Below are positions 45,418-54,091 of a DNA stretch of 64,000 nt, piece after piece. Position 1 is the first letter of the stretch. The number at the start of each line of letters is the position of its first letter. The notes under the pieces are model-generated. The model worked only from the letters and a program-made list of their open reading frames with translations, had not been told where the DNA came from and did not search any database. Both the position numbers and the translations under genes were made by a program. The DNA is taken from positions 310,001 through 374,000 of the forward strand of contig NZ_CP064781.1 of the NCBI RefSeq assembly GCF_016858125.1, read 5' to 3'. Source of the stretch: Azospira restricta (lineage in GTDB: Bacteria > Pseudomonadota > Gammaproteobacteria > Burkholderiales > Rhodocyclaceae).

Positions 45418-45996
45418 ATGCCGACCGCCCTGCAAACCATGGACACGCCTCTTGCCGCCCGGTGCCGCCGCAGCGCCCTGCTCTGCGCGCTGGCGCTCGC
45501 CGGTGCTGCCGGCGTCGCCGGCGCCGAGGAGCGCTGGCTGTACCTCGGCGACATCGCGCCGACGATGTCGTGGCCGACCGGACAGGTCAGCATCGACCTC
45601 GCCAGCCTGCGCGAACGCGGTCGCCGCCACGAGATCTGGGAGCGCACGCTCTACCTGCCGGAACCGGCGCAGCAATGGACCTGGCTGCCGGGCGACGGCC
45701 CGCCGGAGCGGCGTACGCTGTGGGCGATCCGCTGCTCGCGCGCGGCGATGGCGGTGATCACGCGCGGCCTGTCCGGCTCGTTCGAGCCGCGCGCCGAAGT
45801 GCTGCGCTACTACGTGCCGGCGCCGGGCAGCGCCGACGGCGCGGTGCTGGAAGCGACCTGCGCCCGCGTCCGGCGGACGGCGCCGGCCACCGAGCCGCAG
45901 CCGCCGGAGCCGCTGCCGGAGGACCAGCGGGCGGCGTGGCGGATCCTCGAGCGACCGCCGCCGGTGTTCATCGACCTCGAGGACGAGGACGACTAG
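45418..45996 (+). CDS. Exported hypothetical protein (possible surface-adhesin E-like domain)
   Basis: Encodes 192 aa from the ATG at 45418; a second ATG at 45439 is also possible. A signal peptide (LLCALALAGAAGVAGA) precedes a domain with ERWLYLGDIAPTMSWPTGQV, IWERTLYLP and TLWAIRCSRAAMAVITRGL. Its Trp-rich start and 'vD-x-S-i' arrangement resemble the adhesin E domain, which I cannot confirm. The end is very acidic (LEDEDD). Probably periplasmic or surface-exposed; no partner genes are evident. Confidence 0.65.
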   Translation: MPTALQTMDTPLAARCRRSALLCALALAGAAGVAGAEERWLYLGDIAPTMSWPTGQVSIDLASLRERGRRHEIWERTLYLPEPAQQWTWLPGDGPPERRTLWAIRCSRAAMAVITRGLSGSFEPRAEVLRYYVPAPGSADGAVLEATCARVRRTAPATEPQPPEPLPEDQRAAWRILERPPPVFIDLEDEDD

Positions 45997-46005
45997 CGCC
46001 GCGGT

Positions 46006-46590
46006 TCACTCCGCGCCGCCGATCTCGAGACCCTCGCCGGTGGTGTAGAAGGCGCCGCCGGCAACGTAGTGCAGCGTCCGCCGGTCGTCCGGCGCGCGTT
46101 CGAAGTGCCAGCGGCCGTCGGCGAACACCGCCGGGTCGGCCCAGGCGGCGACGACTTCGGCGAGGAACAGGTCGTAGCGCAGCTCGTTGTGCGCCTCGGG
46201 GAGCACGCGGCACTCCAGCCAGCCGACGCAGCCTGCGAGCAGCGGCGCCTCGACCTGCGCCGCCGGCCGCGTCGCCAGCCCGAAGTGCGCGAACTTGTCG
46301 CCCCGGCATTCGGGATCGCGGCCGCTGCACGAGCCGACGGCGAGCACGGTCGCCGCCTGCGCCCGGCACGGCACGTTCAGCACGAAGCTGCCGGAGGCGG
46401 CGATCAGCTCGCGCGTGAAGGTGCTCCGGTCGACCACCACCGCCACCTTCGGCGGGTCGAAGTCGAGCGGCATCGTCCACGCCGCCGCCATCAGGTTGCG
46501 GCGGCCGGCGTGGGCGCTGGAGACCAGCGTCACCGGGCCGTGGTTGAGCAGGCGGTAGGCGCGGGGCAGGTCGACGGCGGCGAGAGTCAT
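46006..46590 (-). CDS. Flavin reductase-like domain protein
   Basis: Encodes 194 aa. The split-barrel FMN-binding pattern is visible in GPVTLVSSAHAGRRNLMAAA, PPKVAVVVDRSTFTRELI and GSFVLNVPCRAQAATVLAVG, and the sequence ends with YVAGGAFYTTGEGLEIG. These enzymes bind FMN and often reduce it with NAD(P)H for a partner oxygenase. No partner gene is near. It is divergent from the NERD helicase gene. Confidence 0.85.
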   Translation of the reverse strand: MTLAAVDLPRAYRLLNHGPVTLVSSAHAGRRNLMAAAWTMPLDFDPPKVAVVVDRSTFTRELIAASGSFVLNVPCRAQAATVLAVGSCSGRDPECRGDKFAHFGLATRPAAQVEAPLLAGCVGWLECRVLPEAHNELRYDLFLAEVVAAWADPAVFADGRWHFERAPDDRRTLHYVAGGAFYTTGEGLEIGGAE

Positions 46591-46673
46591 GGCAGGGTTC
46601 CGGAAAGCGTTTGAGGCCCGCGCATTTTGCCCTACGATGGCGCCAACATCGACGGCAGGAAGCTTCCGAACCC

Positions 46674-48311
46674 ATGGCCCACATCCTCCCCGACGGCTGG
46701 CGCGAGCTCGCCGCCACCGGCGCCGCGCAGCGCGAGATCGAGACCCTCGCCCGGCTCGCCGACGCGCTTCCCGACGACTACAGCGTCTACCACGCGGTGC
46801 ACTGGACCAACCTCGAACGCGGCTACTCGGTGTTCGGCGAGATCGACTTCATCGTCATGAACCGTGCCGGCCAGCTGCTGGTGATCGAGCAGAAGGCCGG
46901 CTTCCTCGACGAGACGCCGGAAGGGCTGGTCAAGCGCTACCCGGGACGAACCAAGTCGGTCGTCGCGCAGCTGGCGCGCAACGTCGACGCCTTGCGCGGC
47001 AAGCTGAACGCCCGCCCGGACGCGCCGGCGGCGAGCATCGACTACCTCTTCTACTGCCCCGACTACCGCGTGCGCCAGCCGCACAGCGCCGGTCTCGCGC
47101 CCGAGCGCATCGTCGACGCCGAGCGCCGCGACCGGCTGCCGGCGCTGATCGCGGCCGTGCTGCCGGCGGGCGAGCCCTCGCCCGAGGCGCAGAAGGTGCA
47201 CCGCTTCCTGTGCGACATCATCTCGCTCGAGACCGACGTCAGCGCGCTGATCGGCCGCGCCCGCGCGCTGGTCGGGCGCATCTCCGGCGGCCTCGCGCAC
47301 TGGGCGCGGCAGCTGGAGTTCGCGCCGTTCCGGCTGCGCGTCACCGGCACCGCCGGCTCGGGCAAGACGCAGCTGGCGCTCGCCGAATACCGCGCGACGC
47401 TGGAGCGCGGCGGCCGCCCGCTCTACCTCTGCTACAACCGGCCGCTGGCCGACCACTTCCGCGCCATCGCCCCGGAGGGCGGGCTGATCGGCACCTTCCA
47501 CGCCTTCTGCCAGCAGCGCCTGCGCGCCGCCGGCCAGCCGCCCGACTTCAGCCGGCCCGGCGCCTTCGAGCGCCTGGTCGAGGACGCGGCGGCGCTGCCG
47601 GTCGACGACGCCTGGCGCTTCGACACGCTGATCGTCGACGAGGGCCAGGACTTCCACGCCGAATGGCGCGACCAGATCTTCCGCCACGCGCGCGACGACG
47701 CGCGCCTGCTGTGGCTGGAGGACCCGCTGCAGAACCTCTACGCGCGCGAGCCGGTGCCGCTGGACGGCTGGGTCGGCCTGCGCTCGTTCGCCAACTTCCG
47801 CTGCCCGCGGCCGGTGGTGCGCCTCTTGCAGCCGCTGCTGCCGCCGGAGATGCCGATCGAGGCGGCGTCGCCGATCGACGCCGGCGAGGTCGAGATCCTC
47901 ACCTACCGCGACGACGCGTCGCTGCTGCAGGCGCTGAAGGAAGGCATCCGCCTGTGCTACTCGGCCGGCTTCCGCAAGGAGGACGTCGCCGTGGTCAGCT
48001 ACAGCGGCCGCAACAACTCGCGGCTGCTCGCCTACGACCGCATCGGCCCGCACACGATGCGCCGCTTCACCAGCGAGTACGACCTGCTCGGCGCGCCGGT
48101 GTTCTCCGAGGGCGACGTGCTGATCGAGTCGGTGTACCGCTTCAAGGGCCAGTCGGCGCCGGCGGTGGTGTTCGCCGAGATCGACTTCGACGCGCTCGAC
48201 GACAAGGCGGTACGGAAGCTCTTCGTCGGCGCGACGCGGGCGATGATGAAGCTGGTGCTGGTGATCTCCGAGCGCGCCGCCGAGCGACTGCGCGCCGCCG
48301 CCGGGGAGTAG
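46674..48311 (+). CDS. NERD-domain superfamily 1 helicase
   Basis: Encodes 545 aa from the ATG at 46674. The N-terminal 120 residues hold a nuclease-related domain, with FGEIDFIVMNRAGQLLVIEQ and KAG supplying the D...E-x-K pattern of PD-(D/E)xK folds. From about residue 220 a compact UvrD-like motor follows: RVTGTAGSGKTQLALAEYRA is Walker A, LIVDEGQDFHAEW motif II, ESVYRFKGQSAPAVVFAEI motif V and LFVGATRAMMKLVLV motif VI. It lacks the 1B and 2B inserts of Rep. It probably processes DNA or RNA; phage defence is possible, but no defence partner is adjacent. Confidence 0.85.
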   Translation: MAHILPDGWRELAATGAAQREIETLARLADALPDDYSVYHAVHWTNLERGYSVFGEIDFIVMNRAGQLLVIEQKAGFLDETPEGLVKRYPGRTKSVVAQLARNVDALRGKLNARPDAPAASIDYLFYCPDYRVRQPHSAGLAPERIVDAERRDRLPALIAAVLPAGEPSPEAQKVHRFLCDIISLETDVSALIGRARALVGRISGGLAHWARQLEFAPFRLRVTGTAGSGKTQLALAEYRATLERGGRPLYLCYNRPLADHFRAIAPEGGLIGTFHAFCQQRLRAAGQPPDFSRPGAFERLVEDAAALPVDDAWRFDTLIVDEGQDFHAEWRDQIFRHARDDARLLWLEDPLQNLYAREPVPLDGWVGLRSFANFRCPRPVVRLLQPLLPPEMPIEAASPIDAGEVEILTYRDDASLLQALKEGIRLCYSAGFRKEDVAVVSYSGRNNSRLLAYDRIGPHTMRRFTSEYDLLGAPVFSEGDVLIESVYRFKGQSAPAVVFAEIDFDALDDKAVRKLFVGATRAMMKLVLVISERAAERLRAAAGE

Positions 48312-48350
48312 AATGGTCGGCCAACCACGACTTTTCTCCGGAGAATCCGC

Positions 48351-48725
48351 ATGCGCAACATCCTCGCCGCCGCCTCCCTCGCCGTCGCCGCGCTGACCGC
48401 CCTGCCCGCCGTCGCCGCCGACGCACCGCAGAAGTCCGTCGCTGCCGTCCATCAGGAGAAGGCCGCGCTCGCCGGCAAGACCGTCAGCGTCCAGGGCAAG
48501 GTGGTCAAGGTGAACAACGGCATCATGGGCCGCAACTTCGTGCATGTGCAGGACGGCAGCGGCGACGCCGCCGCCGGCAGCAACAACCTGATCGTCACCA
48601 GCAAGGACACCGCGCAGGTCGGCCAGCAGGTCGCCGTCAGCGGCAAGGTCACGCTGAACCGCGACTTCGGCGCCGGCTACCTGTACCCGCTGCTGCTCGA
48701 GGAAGCGAGCATCGCCGTCAAGTAA
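48351..48725 (+). CDS. Small exported OB-fold protein
   Basis: Encodes 124 aa with CCGGAGAA upstream. A signal peptide (AAASLAVAALTALPAVAA) precedes a single OB-type domain: GKTVSVQGKVVKVNNGIMGR, NFVHVQDGSGDAAAGSNNL and VGQQVAVSGKVTLNRDFGAG. The domain is related to the tRNA_anti/YdeI-type fold used by exported heme- or nucleic-acid-binding proteins. Its role is unknown. A TAGAAT at 48308-48313 may be the -10 box. The next gene begins 12 bp later, so they may form a pair. Confidence 0.8.
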   Translation: MRNILAAASLAVAALTALPAVAADAPQKSVAAVHQEKAALAGKTVSVQGKVVKVNNGIMGRNFVHVQDGSGDAAAGSNNLIVTSKDTAQVGQQVAVSGKVTLNRDFGAGYLYPLLLEEASIAVK

Positions 48726-48737
48726 TCGCCGACGGCG

Positions 48738-49226
48738 ATGACGCTCCGCCGCCGCGGCCGCGTGCTGTTCGCCGCACTGGCGCTGCTGACGGCAGCATCG
48801 GCCGCGGCCGACGCGCCGGCAACGCTGCCGCCGCTGCAGGCGGAAACGCTGGCCGGCGAGCGGCTGGCGCCGGCCGTCGCGCCCGGCGCGGTGACCGTCC
48901 TTTTCCTGTGGTCGCCGGACTCGCTCGCCGCGCGCAAGTCGGTCGGCGAGTTGCAGCGCTTCGACGCCGCCTTCCGCGCGCGCGGCGTGCGCACGCTGGC
49001 GATCTCGACCTTGCGCGACGCCGAACGCTTGCGCGCCTACGCCGCCGAGCAGCGGCTGGACTTCCCGCAGCTGATCCTCGGCGAACACGGCCTCGGGCCG
49101 CTGCCCAACGAGCGCCTGCCCCGCCTCTACGTGCTCGACCGCGACGGCCGCGTGCGCGCCGCGCACGCCGGCCTGTTCCGGCTGCGCGACTTGGAGCGCG
49201 CAGTCGAACCCCTGCTTTCCCGCTGA
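48738..49226 (+). CDS. Exported thioredoxin-like protein without cysteines
   Basis: Encodes 162 aa with a signal peptide. The fold of TlpA/redoxin proteins is evident in VTVLFLWSPDSLAARKSVGE, VRTLAISTLRDAERL, and the cis-Pro region LPRLYVLDRDGRVRAAHAGL. Where the CxxC active site should be, the sequence reads WSPDS, and the whole protein has no Cys. It cannot therefore act as a thiol oxidoreductase and may be a chaperone or binding protein. It closely follows the exported OB-fold gene and ends one base from the selO stop. Confidence 0.8.
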   Translation: MTLRRRGRVLFAALALLTAASAAADAPATLPPLQAETLAGERLAPAVAPGAVTVLFLWSPDSLAARKSVGELQRFDAAFRARGVRTLAISTLRDAERLRAYAAEQRLDFPQLILGEHGLGPLPNERLPRLYVLDRDGRVRAAHAGLFRLRDLERAVEPLLSR

Positions 49227-49227
49227 C

Positions 49228-50823
49228 TCACGAACTGCACGACAGCGCCGCGCAGCCCGGCGCGTGCCGCGCCCACTCCGGGCGACGGGCAGTGAAGCCG
49301 GCGTGCTCCGGCCGTTCGCCGTAAGGCGCGCGGATCGCCGCCAGCAGCCGCGCGAGTGGCGCCAGGTCGCCGCCGGCGGCGGCGTCGATCGCTTCCTGCA
49401 GCAGGTAGTTGCGCGGGATCACGCGTGGATTGGCCGCCGCCATGCACGCACGGCGGCCGGCGTCGCTGACGCCGTCGCTGCGCAGGCGCGCGGCGTAGGC
49501 GGAAAGCCAGTCGCGCAACCCGTCGATGAAGGCCGCCGGCAGCGCCTCCGGCGCGTAGAAGGCCGGTGCCAGCGCCGGCGGCAGGCCGGTTTCCGGCAGC
49601 CGCGACGGATCGACCTCGGCCAGCGCACCGAAGAACAGCGTGGTGTCCACCTCGGTCAGCGGCAGCAGGCCGAACAGCGCGGCGACCAGCGTGTCGTCGG
49701 CGTCGCCCGCCGCGTCGGCAAGACCGATCTTGGCGCGCGCCTGCCGCCCCCATTCGCGTTCGAAGGCGTCGCCGTAGCCGGAGAGGCCGGCTTCCAGCAG
49801 CTGCGGGCGTTCGACCAGCGGCAGCAACGCCTCGGCCAGCCGCAGCAGGTTCCACTGCGCGACCGCCGGCTGCTGCGCGTAGGCATAGCGCCCGCCCTGG
49901 TCGGTGGTGTTCGGCGTGAAGTCCGGGTCGAACACGTCGAGCCAGCCGAACGGACCGTAGTCGATGGTCAGCCCGAGAATCGACAGGTTGTCGGTGTTCA
50001 TCACCCCATGCACGAAGCCGACGCGCAGCCAGTGCGCCATCAATCGCGCGGTGCGCCGCGCGACCTCGGCGAACCATGCGGCGTAGCGCGCGGGGCCGCC
50101 GCCGCCGATTTCCGGGAAGTAGTGGTCGATCACGTAGTCGGCGAGCAGCCGCAGGCGCTCGTGGTCGCTGCGTGCGGCGAAGATCTCGAAGTTGCCGAAG
50201 CGCACGAAGGACGGCGCGGCGCGGGTGACGATCGCGCCCGGCTCGGCTGCGGGGCGGCCGTCGTAGAACATGTCGCGCAGCACCGGCTCGCCGCTGCCGA
50301 CCAGCGCCAGCGCGCGCGTCGTCGGCACGCCGAGGTGGTGCATCGCCTCGCTGCAGACGAATTCGCGCAACGACGAGCGCAGCACCGCGCGGCCGTCGGC
50401 GCGGCGCGAATACGGCGTCAGGCCGGCGCCCTTCAGCTGGATCTCCCAGCGCTGCCCGTCGGGCGCGACGAGGTCGCCGAGGACGATCGCGCGGCCGTCG
50501 CCGAGCTGCCCGGCCCACTGGCCGAACTGGTGGCCGCCGTAGCAGGCGGCGATCGGGCGCATGCCGGGCAGCAGGCGGTTGCCGGCGAGCACGTCGGCGA
50601 CCGCCGCCGCGTCGTCCGGCGGCGCCAGCCCGAGCGTCGCCGCCAGCTCGTCCGACCAGGCGAGCAGCGCCGGCGCCGCCACCGGCGTCGGCGGCGCGTC
50701 GGACCAGCAGGCGCCGTGCACCGGGCGCGGCTGCCGTGGCGGGCCGGACTCGCCGGGCAGGTGGCGGGCGAAGTGGTGGTCGAAGCGGGCGGCGGCGAGG
50801 GGAACGAAGGCGCGGGTCAGCAT
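49228..50823 (-). CDS. selO: Protein adenylyltransferase SelO (YdiU family)
   Basis: Encodes 531 aa from the ATG at 50823. The pseudokinase core is clear: ACYGGHQFGQWAGQLGDGRA, WEIQLKGAGLTPYSRRADGR, GFVHGVMNTDNLSILGLTID and DYGPFGWLDVFDPDF. The protein ends CAALSCSS, with the conserved C-terminal Cys. SelO transfers AMP to Ser, Thr or Tyr of target proteins, using ATP in a flipped orientation, and is linked to redox control. The length is a little above the usual family size. Confidence 0.94.
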   Translation of the reverse strand: MLTRAFVPLAAARFDHHFARHLPGESGPPRQPRPVHGACWSDAPPTPVAAPALLAWSDELAATLGLAPPDDAAAVADVLAGNRLLPGMRPIAACYGGHQFGQWAGQLGDGRAIVLGDLVAPDGQRWEIQLKGAGLTPYSRRADGRAVLRSSLREFVCSEAMHHLGVPTTRALALVGSGEPVLRDMFYDGRPAAEPGAIVTRAAPSFVRFGNFEIFAARSDHERLRLLADYVIDHYFPEIGGGGPARYAAWFAEVARRTARLMAHWLRVGFVHGVMNTDNLSILGLTIDYGPFGWLDVFDPDFTPNTTDQGGRYAYAQQPAVAQWNLLRLAEALLPLVERPQLLEAGLSGYGDAFEREWGRQARAKIGLADAAGDADDTLVAALFGLLPLTEVDTTLFFGALAEVDPSRLPETGLPPALAPAFYAPEALPAAFIDGLRDWLSAYAARLRSDGVSDAGRRACMAAANPRVIPRNYLLQEAIDAAAGGDLAPLARLLAAIRAPYGERPEHAGFTARRPEWARHAPGCAALSCSS

Positions 50824-50867
50824 GGCTCCCGATTGACCGGGATCGCCGCGAAAGGTTGCAGCGGCGC

Positions 50868-51782
50868 TCAGCGGGGCGGCGGCCCGGCCGCCTCGCCCGC
50901 GGCCAGCAGCGCGGCGAGGAAGGCCTGCGCCGGCAACGGCAACAGCTTGGTGCGCAGATGCACGACGCGCCACGGCTGGCGCAGCGGGAACCCCTTGACG
51001 TCGAGCACGGCGACTTCGCCGCGCTCGACGGCGTCGCCGAGCGCGTGCCGCGACAGCACGGCGAGCCCCATGCCGCTGGCGACGAGCGCGCGGATCGCCT
51101 CGTTGCTGGCGAGCGAGAGGCGGACCTTGAGGTGCGCGCCGCTCGCCGCAAGATGCTGGTCGATCGCGTGCCGCGAGCCGGAGCCGGCCTCGCGCAGCAA
51201 AAAGGATTCGCCGGCCAGCGCGGCCAGCGTCACCCGGCGGCCGACCGCCCAGTGCGCTGGCGGCGCGATCACCACGTGCTCGTTCTCGAGGAAGGGATGG
51301 ACGACGATGTCGAGGTCTTCCGGCGGGTAGGACATGATGTACAGGTCGTCGCGGTTGTCGCGCAGCCGCTGCGCGATGCGCTCGCGGTTGGCGATCTCGA
51401 GCTCGATGTCGATGTCCGGATAGCGCTGGCAGAAGGCGCCGAGCATGCGCGGCAGGAAGTACTTGGCGGTGGTCACCAGCGCGACGCGCAGCTTGCCGCG
51501 GCGCATCCCCTTCAGCGCGTCGATCGCCGACTCGAAGCCGTTCCAGACGTCGTCGAGCCGGCGCACCGCGGCGAGCAGCTCCTCGCCGGCGGCGGTCAGC
51601 GAAATCTCGCGGCCGTGCTGCTCGAACAGCGGCAGCCCGACCGCTTCGGCGACCTGCCGGATCTGGATCGACACCGCCGGCTGAGTCAGGTGCAGCGCCT
51701 CCGCCGCCTTCGAGAAACTGGCGTGGCGGGCGACGGCCTCGAAGGTCTGCAGCTGGCGGAAGGTGATGCGACGGCGCGGCAT
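50868..51782 (-). CDS. LysR family regulator, CbbR/CmpR-like
   Basis: Encodes 304 aa from the ATG at 51782; an extension to 51836 would occupy the divergent promoter. The N-terminal helix-turn-helix is TFRQLQTFEAVARHASFSKA with LTQPAVSIQIRQVAEAVG. The effector domain has LRVALVTTAKYFLPRMLGAF, which I associate with the CbbR/CmpR group that senses carbon status. It is divergent from sbtA and probably controls it. The AT-rich 160-bp gap between them would hold its sites. Confidence 0.88.
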   Translation of the reverse strand: MPRRRITFRQLQTFEAVARHASFSKAAEALHLTQPAVSIQIRQVAEAVGLPLFEQHGREISLTAAGEELLAAVRRLDDVWNGFESAIDALKGMRRGKLRVALVTTAKYFLPRMLGAFCQRYPDIDIELEIANRERIAQRLRDNRDDLYIMSYPPEDLDIVVHPFLENEHVVIAPPAHWAVGRRVTLAALAGESFLLREAGSGSRHAIDQHLAASGAHLKVRLSLASNEAIRALVASGMGLAVLSRHALGDAVERGEVAVLDVKGFPLRQPWRVVHLRTKLLPLPAQAFLAALLAAGEAAGPPPR

Positions 51783-51940
51783 GAATAAGCTTTTATAAAT
51801 CCATATCAACAAATAGTTTAATTGGAATTTATTCAAAGGAAACGGGATAGTGCGCCCGGCCGCGGCGCGGACGTCGACGACGTCCCGCTACCCCGGAAAA
51901 GACCGCGCCGCCGCCATCCCTCGCCTCCGCCGCCATCCCC
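51783..51940. promoter_or_regulatory. Divergent LysR-sbtA control region
   Basis: The gap begins with about 55 very AT-rich bases (51785-51840), in contrast to its surroundings, then returns to high G+C before sbtA. It should carry both promoters and LysR-type T-N11-A sites. I could not fix a unique site by eye. Confidence 0.5.
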
Positions 51941-52885
51941 ATGCCCTTCGAACCCGTCATCCTCTTCTTCCTGCTCGGCGCCGCCGCCGGGCTGCTGCGC
52001 TCGGACCTGAAGATCCCGGGCGTCCTCTATGAATCGCTGTCGATCTTCCTGCTGCTGGCGATCGGCCTCAAGGGCGGCGTCGAGCTCTCCCGCCACCCGG
52101 TCGCCGAGCTGCTCGGGCAGGCGGCCGCCGTCGTCGCCGTCGCCGCGCTGATCCCGCTCGCCGCCTTCCCGGTGCTGCGTCGCCTCGGCGGCCTCGCGCG
52201 CGCGGATGCGGCATCGATCGCCGCCCATTACGGCTCGGTCAGCGTCGTCACCTTCGCCGTCGCCGGCGCCTGGCTAGCCGGCCGCAACGAGAGTGCCGAA
52301 GGCCACCTCGTCGTCTTCCTCGTGCTGCTCGAATTCCCGGCGCTGGTCATCGGCGTCCTGCTCGCCCGCGGCGGCAACGCGGCGACGCCGTGGCGGCGGG
52401 TGCTGCACGAGGTGTTCGCCGGCAAGAGCATCCTGCTCCTCGTCGGCGGCCTGCTGATCGGCTGGGCCGCCGGCGCGGACGGCATCCGCCCGCTCGACCG
52501 CATGTTCTTCGACCTGTTCAAGGGCATGCTCGCCTTCTTCCTGCTCGAGATGGGGCTGGTCGCCGCCAGCCGGCTCGGCGAGCTGCGCCGCGCGGGCGCC
52601 TTCCTGCTCGCCTTCGCCGTGGCGATGCCGGTCGCCGCCGGCGCCCTCGGCGCGCTCACCGGCACGCTGCTCGGTCTTTCGGTCGGCGGCGCCGCACTGC
52701 TCGCGACGCTCTACGCCAGCGCCTCGTACATCGCGGCGCCGGCAGCGATGCGCATCGCCGTGCCGGAGGCGAATCCGGCGCTGTCGATCGGCACCGCGCT
52801 CGGCATCACCTTCCCGTTCAACCTGCTGCTCGGCATTCCGCTCTACCATTCGCTGGCCCGCCATCTCCAAGGAGTTCCTGCATGA
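51941..52885 (+). CDS. sbtA: SbtA-type sodium-dependent bicarbonate transporter
   Basis: Encodes 314 aa with about ten membrane helices. FEPVILFFLLGAAAGLLRSD, PGVLYESLSIFLLLAIGLKG and AHYGSVSVVTFAVAGAWLAG are the characteristic segments of SbtA, and SASYIAAPAAMRIAVPEANP the second conserved block. In cyanobacteria SbtA imports HCO3- with Na+. Here it is followed by a PII-like gene that overlaps by 4 bp, and a CbbR-like regulator lies divergently, both in keeping with inorganic-carbon uptake. Confidence 0.92.
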   Translation: MPFEPVILFFLLGAAAGLLRSDLKIPGVLYESLSIFLLLAIGLKGGVELSRHPVAELLGQAAAVVAVAALIPLAAFPVLRRLGGLARADAASIAAHYGSVSVVTFAVAGAWLAGRNESAEGHLVVFLVLLEFPALVIGVLLARGGNAATPWRRVLHEVFAGKSILLLVGGLLIGWAAGADGIRPLDRMFFDLFKGMLAFFLLEMGLVAASRLGELRRAGAFLLAFAVAMPVAAGALGALTGTLLGLSVGGAALLATLYASASYIAAPAAMRIAVPEANPALSIGTALGITFPFNLLLGIPLYHSLARHLQGVPA

Positions 52886-53196
52886 GCGTCCCGATCGCCC
52901 GCTGCACGCTGCTCACCGTCGTCTGCGAAGCCTCGCTCGAGGACGATCTCGTCGCCGACCTCGGCACGCTCGGCGCGACCGGCTACACGATCACCGACGC
53001 GCGCGGCAGCGGGGCGCACGGCGTCCGCGACGCCGCCTGGCCGCCGGGCGCCAACATCCGCGTCGAGGTGCTGTGCGACGGGCGCACCGCCGAAGCCATC
53101 GCCCACCACCTCGAAGAACGCTACTACGCCGATTACGCGATGGTGCTGTTCACCAGCGACGTCGGCGTACTGCGGCCGAGGAAGTTCGCGCCGTGA
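52882..53196 (+). CDS. sbtB: SbtB-like PII family regulatory protein
   Basis: Encodes 104 aa, starting within the sbtA stop. The ferredoxin-like fold is suggested by RCTLLTVVCEASLEDDLVAD, GATGYTITDARGSGAHGVRD and NIRVEVLCDGRTAEAIAHHL. In cyanobacteria SbtB is a trimer that binds adenine nucleotides and the transporter SbtA. The long T-loop of classic PII is short here, and the Cys pair of some SbtB C-termini is missing. The next gene starts by a GTG inside its stop. Confidence 0.85.
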   Translation: MSVPIARCTLLTVVCEASLEDDLVADLGTLGATGYTITDARGSGAHGVRDAAWPPGANIRVEVLCDGRTAEAIAHHLEERYYADYAMVLFTSDVGVLRPRKFAP

Positions 53197-53705
53197 TCGC
53201 CGATCTCGACGCCGCGCTGCTCGCCGGCTTCGCCGCGGCACGAGGCGGCTTCGTCGACGCGTTCTTCGTCGCCGTCACCTGGCTCGGTTCGCTGTGGCTG
53301 CTGCTGCCGCTCGCGCTGCTGCTCGCCTGGCGCACGCCTGACCGCCGACGTCTCGCGCTGCCTGGCGCACTGCTCGCCGCCGCCGCCCTCTGCCACGCGC
53401 TGAAGATCGGCGTCGACCGCCCGCGTCCGCTGCTGCACGAGGCGCTGGTCGCGCTGCCCGCCGACGCCTCCTTCCCGAGCGCGCATGCGGCGCAGGCGAT
53501 GGCCTTTGCGCTGCTCGCCGGCGCGCTGCTGCCGGCGCCGTGGCGACGCCCGGCGCTCCCGCTGCTGCTCGCCGCCGCCGCGCTGGTCGGCCTGTCGCGA
53601 CTCCATTTGCAGGTGCATTGGCCGAGCGACGTGCTCGCCGGCTGGCTGCTCGGCGCCGTCGTCGCGCTCGCCGGCCTGCGTCTTTTCCGGCGACCGGCGG
53701 CATGA
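53193..53705 (+). CDS. PAP2 family phosphatase (membrane)
   Basis: Encodes 170 aa from the GTG at 53193, overlapping the sbtB stop; other in-frame starts lie inside sbtB. The three PAP2 motifs are present: KIGVDRPRP, FPSAHAAQA and SRLHLQVHWPSDVLAG with the catalytic His. About five helices cross the membrane. Such enzymes remove phosphate from lipid phosphates, for example phosphatidic acid or undecaprenyl diphosphate. It overlaps the diacylglycerol kinase gene that follows, which acts in the opposite direction on phosphatidic acid. Confidence 0.88.
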   Translation: MIADLDAALLAGFAAARGGFVDAFFVAVTWLGSLWLLLPLALLLAWRTPDRRRLALPGALLAAAALCHALKIGVDRPRPLLHEALVALPADASFPSAHAAQAMAFALLAGALLPAPWRRPALPLLLAAAALVGLSRLHLQVHWPSDVLAGWLLGAVVALAGLRLFRRPAA

Positions 53706-54091
53706 GGAACAAGTTCCTCGGCACCGGCGAGCCCGGCTACCACCCGCTGCGCAAGATCGCGACCGTGCTCTCCGGGCTGCGCTACGCGGCGCTGTACGAC
53801 TTCAGCGTCGCCTACAAGCTGGCGCTGTCGGCGCTCGTCCTGGTCGGCACTTTCCTGCTGCGCGAGTGGGTCGACTTCCTGCTCGTCGTCATCGCCACCG
53901 GACTGGTGCTCGTCGCCGAGATGCTGAACAGCGCGATCGAGGCGCTGTGCGACTTCGTCGAGGCACGGCACGACGAGCGGATCAAGGTGATCAAGGACAT
54001 CGCCGCGGCCGCCGTCGGCATCTGCATCGTGATCTGGTTCCTGGTGCTCGGCTTCGAGGGCTGGGAGATCGTCGCCGCGCTGCGCGCCTAG
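53702..54091 (+). CDS. dgkA: Diacylglycerol kinase
   Basis: Encodes 129 aa, starting within the PAP2 stop. It has three membrane helices and the DgkA signature VLVAEMLNSAIEALCDFVEA with the catalytic Glu and Asn, followed by HDERIKVIKDIAAAAVGICI. It phosphorylates diacylglycerol, returning it to phospholipid synthesis. Its stop forms a CTAG shared with the stop of the opposing ATPase gene. Confidence 0.93.
   Translation: MRNKFLGTGEPGYHPLRKIATVLSGLRYAALYDFSVAYKLALSALVLVGTFLLREWVDFLLVVIATGLVLVAEMLNSAIEALCDFVEARHDERIKVIKDIAAAAVGICIVIWFLVLGFEGWEIVAALRA

Noticed and set aside
46632-49166. 844-codon minus-strand frame across the NERD helicase and exported genes
   Set aside because: Covers several well-supported plus-strand genes, lacks domains and has the amino-acid bias of an antisense reading.
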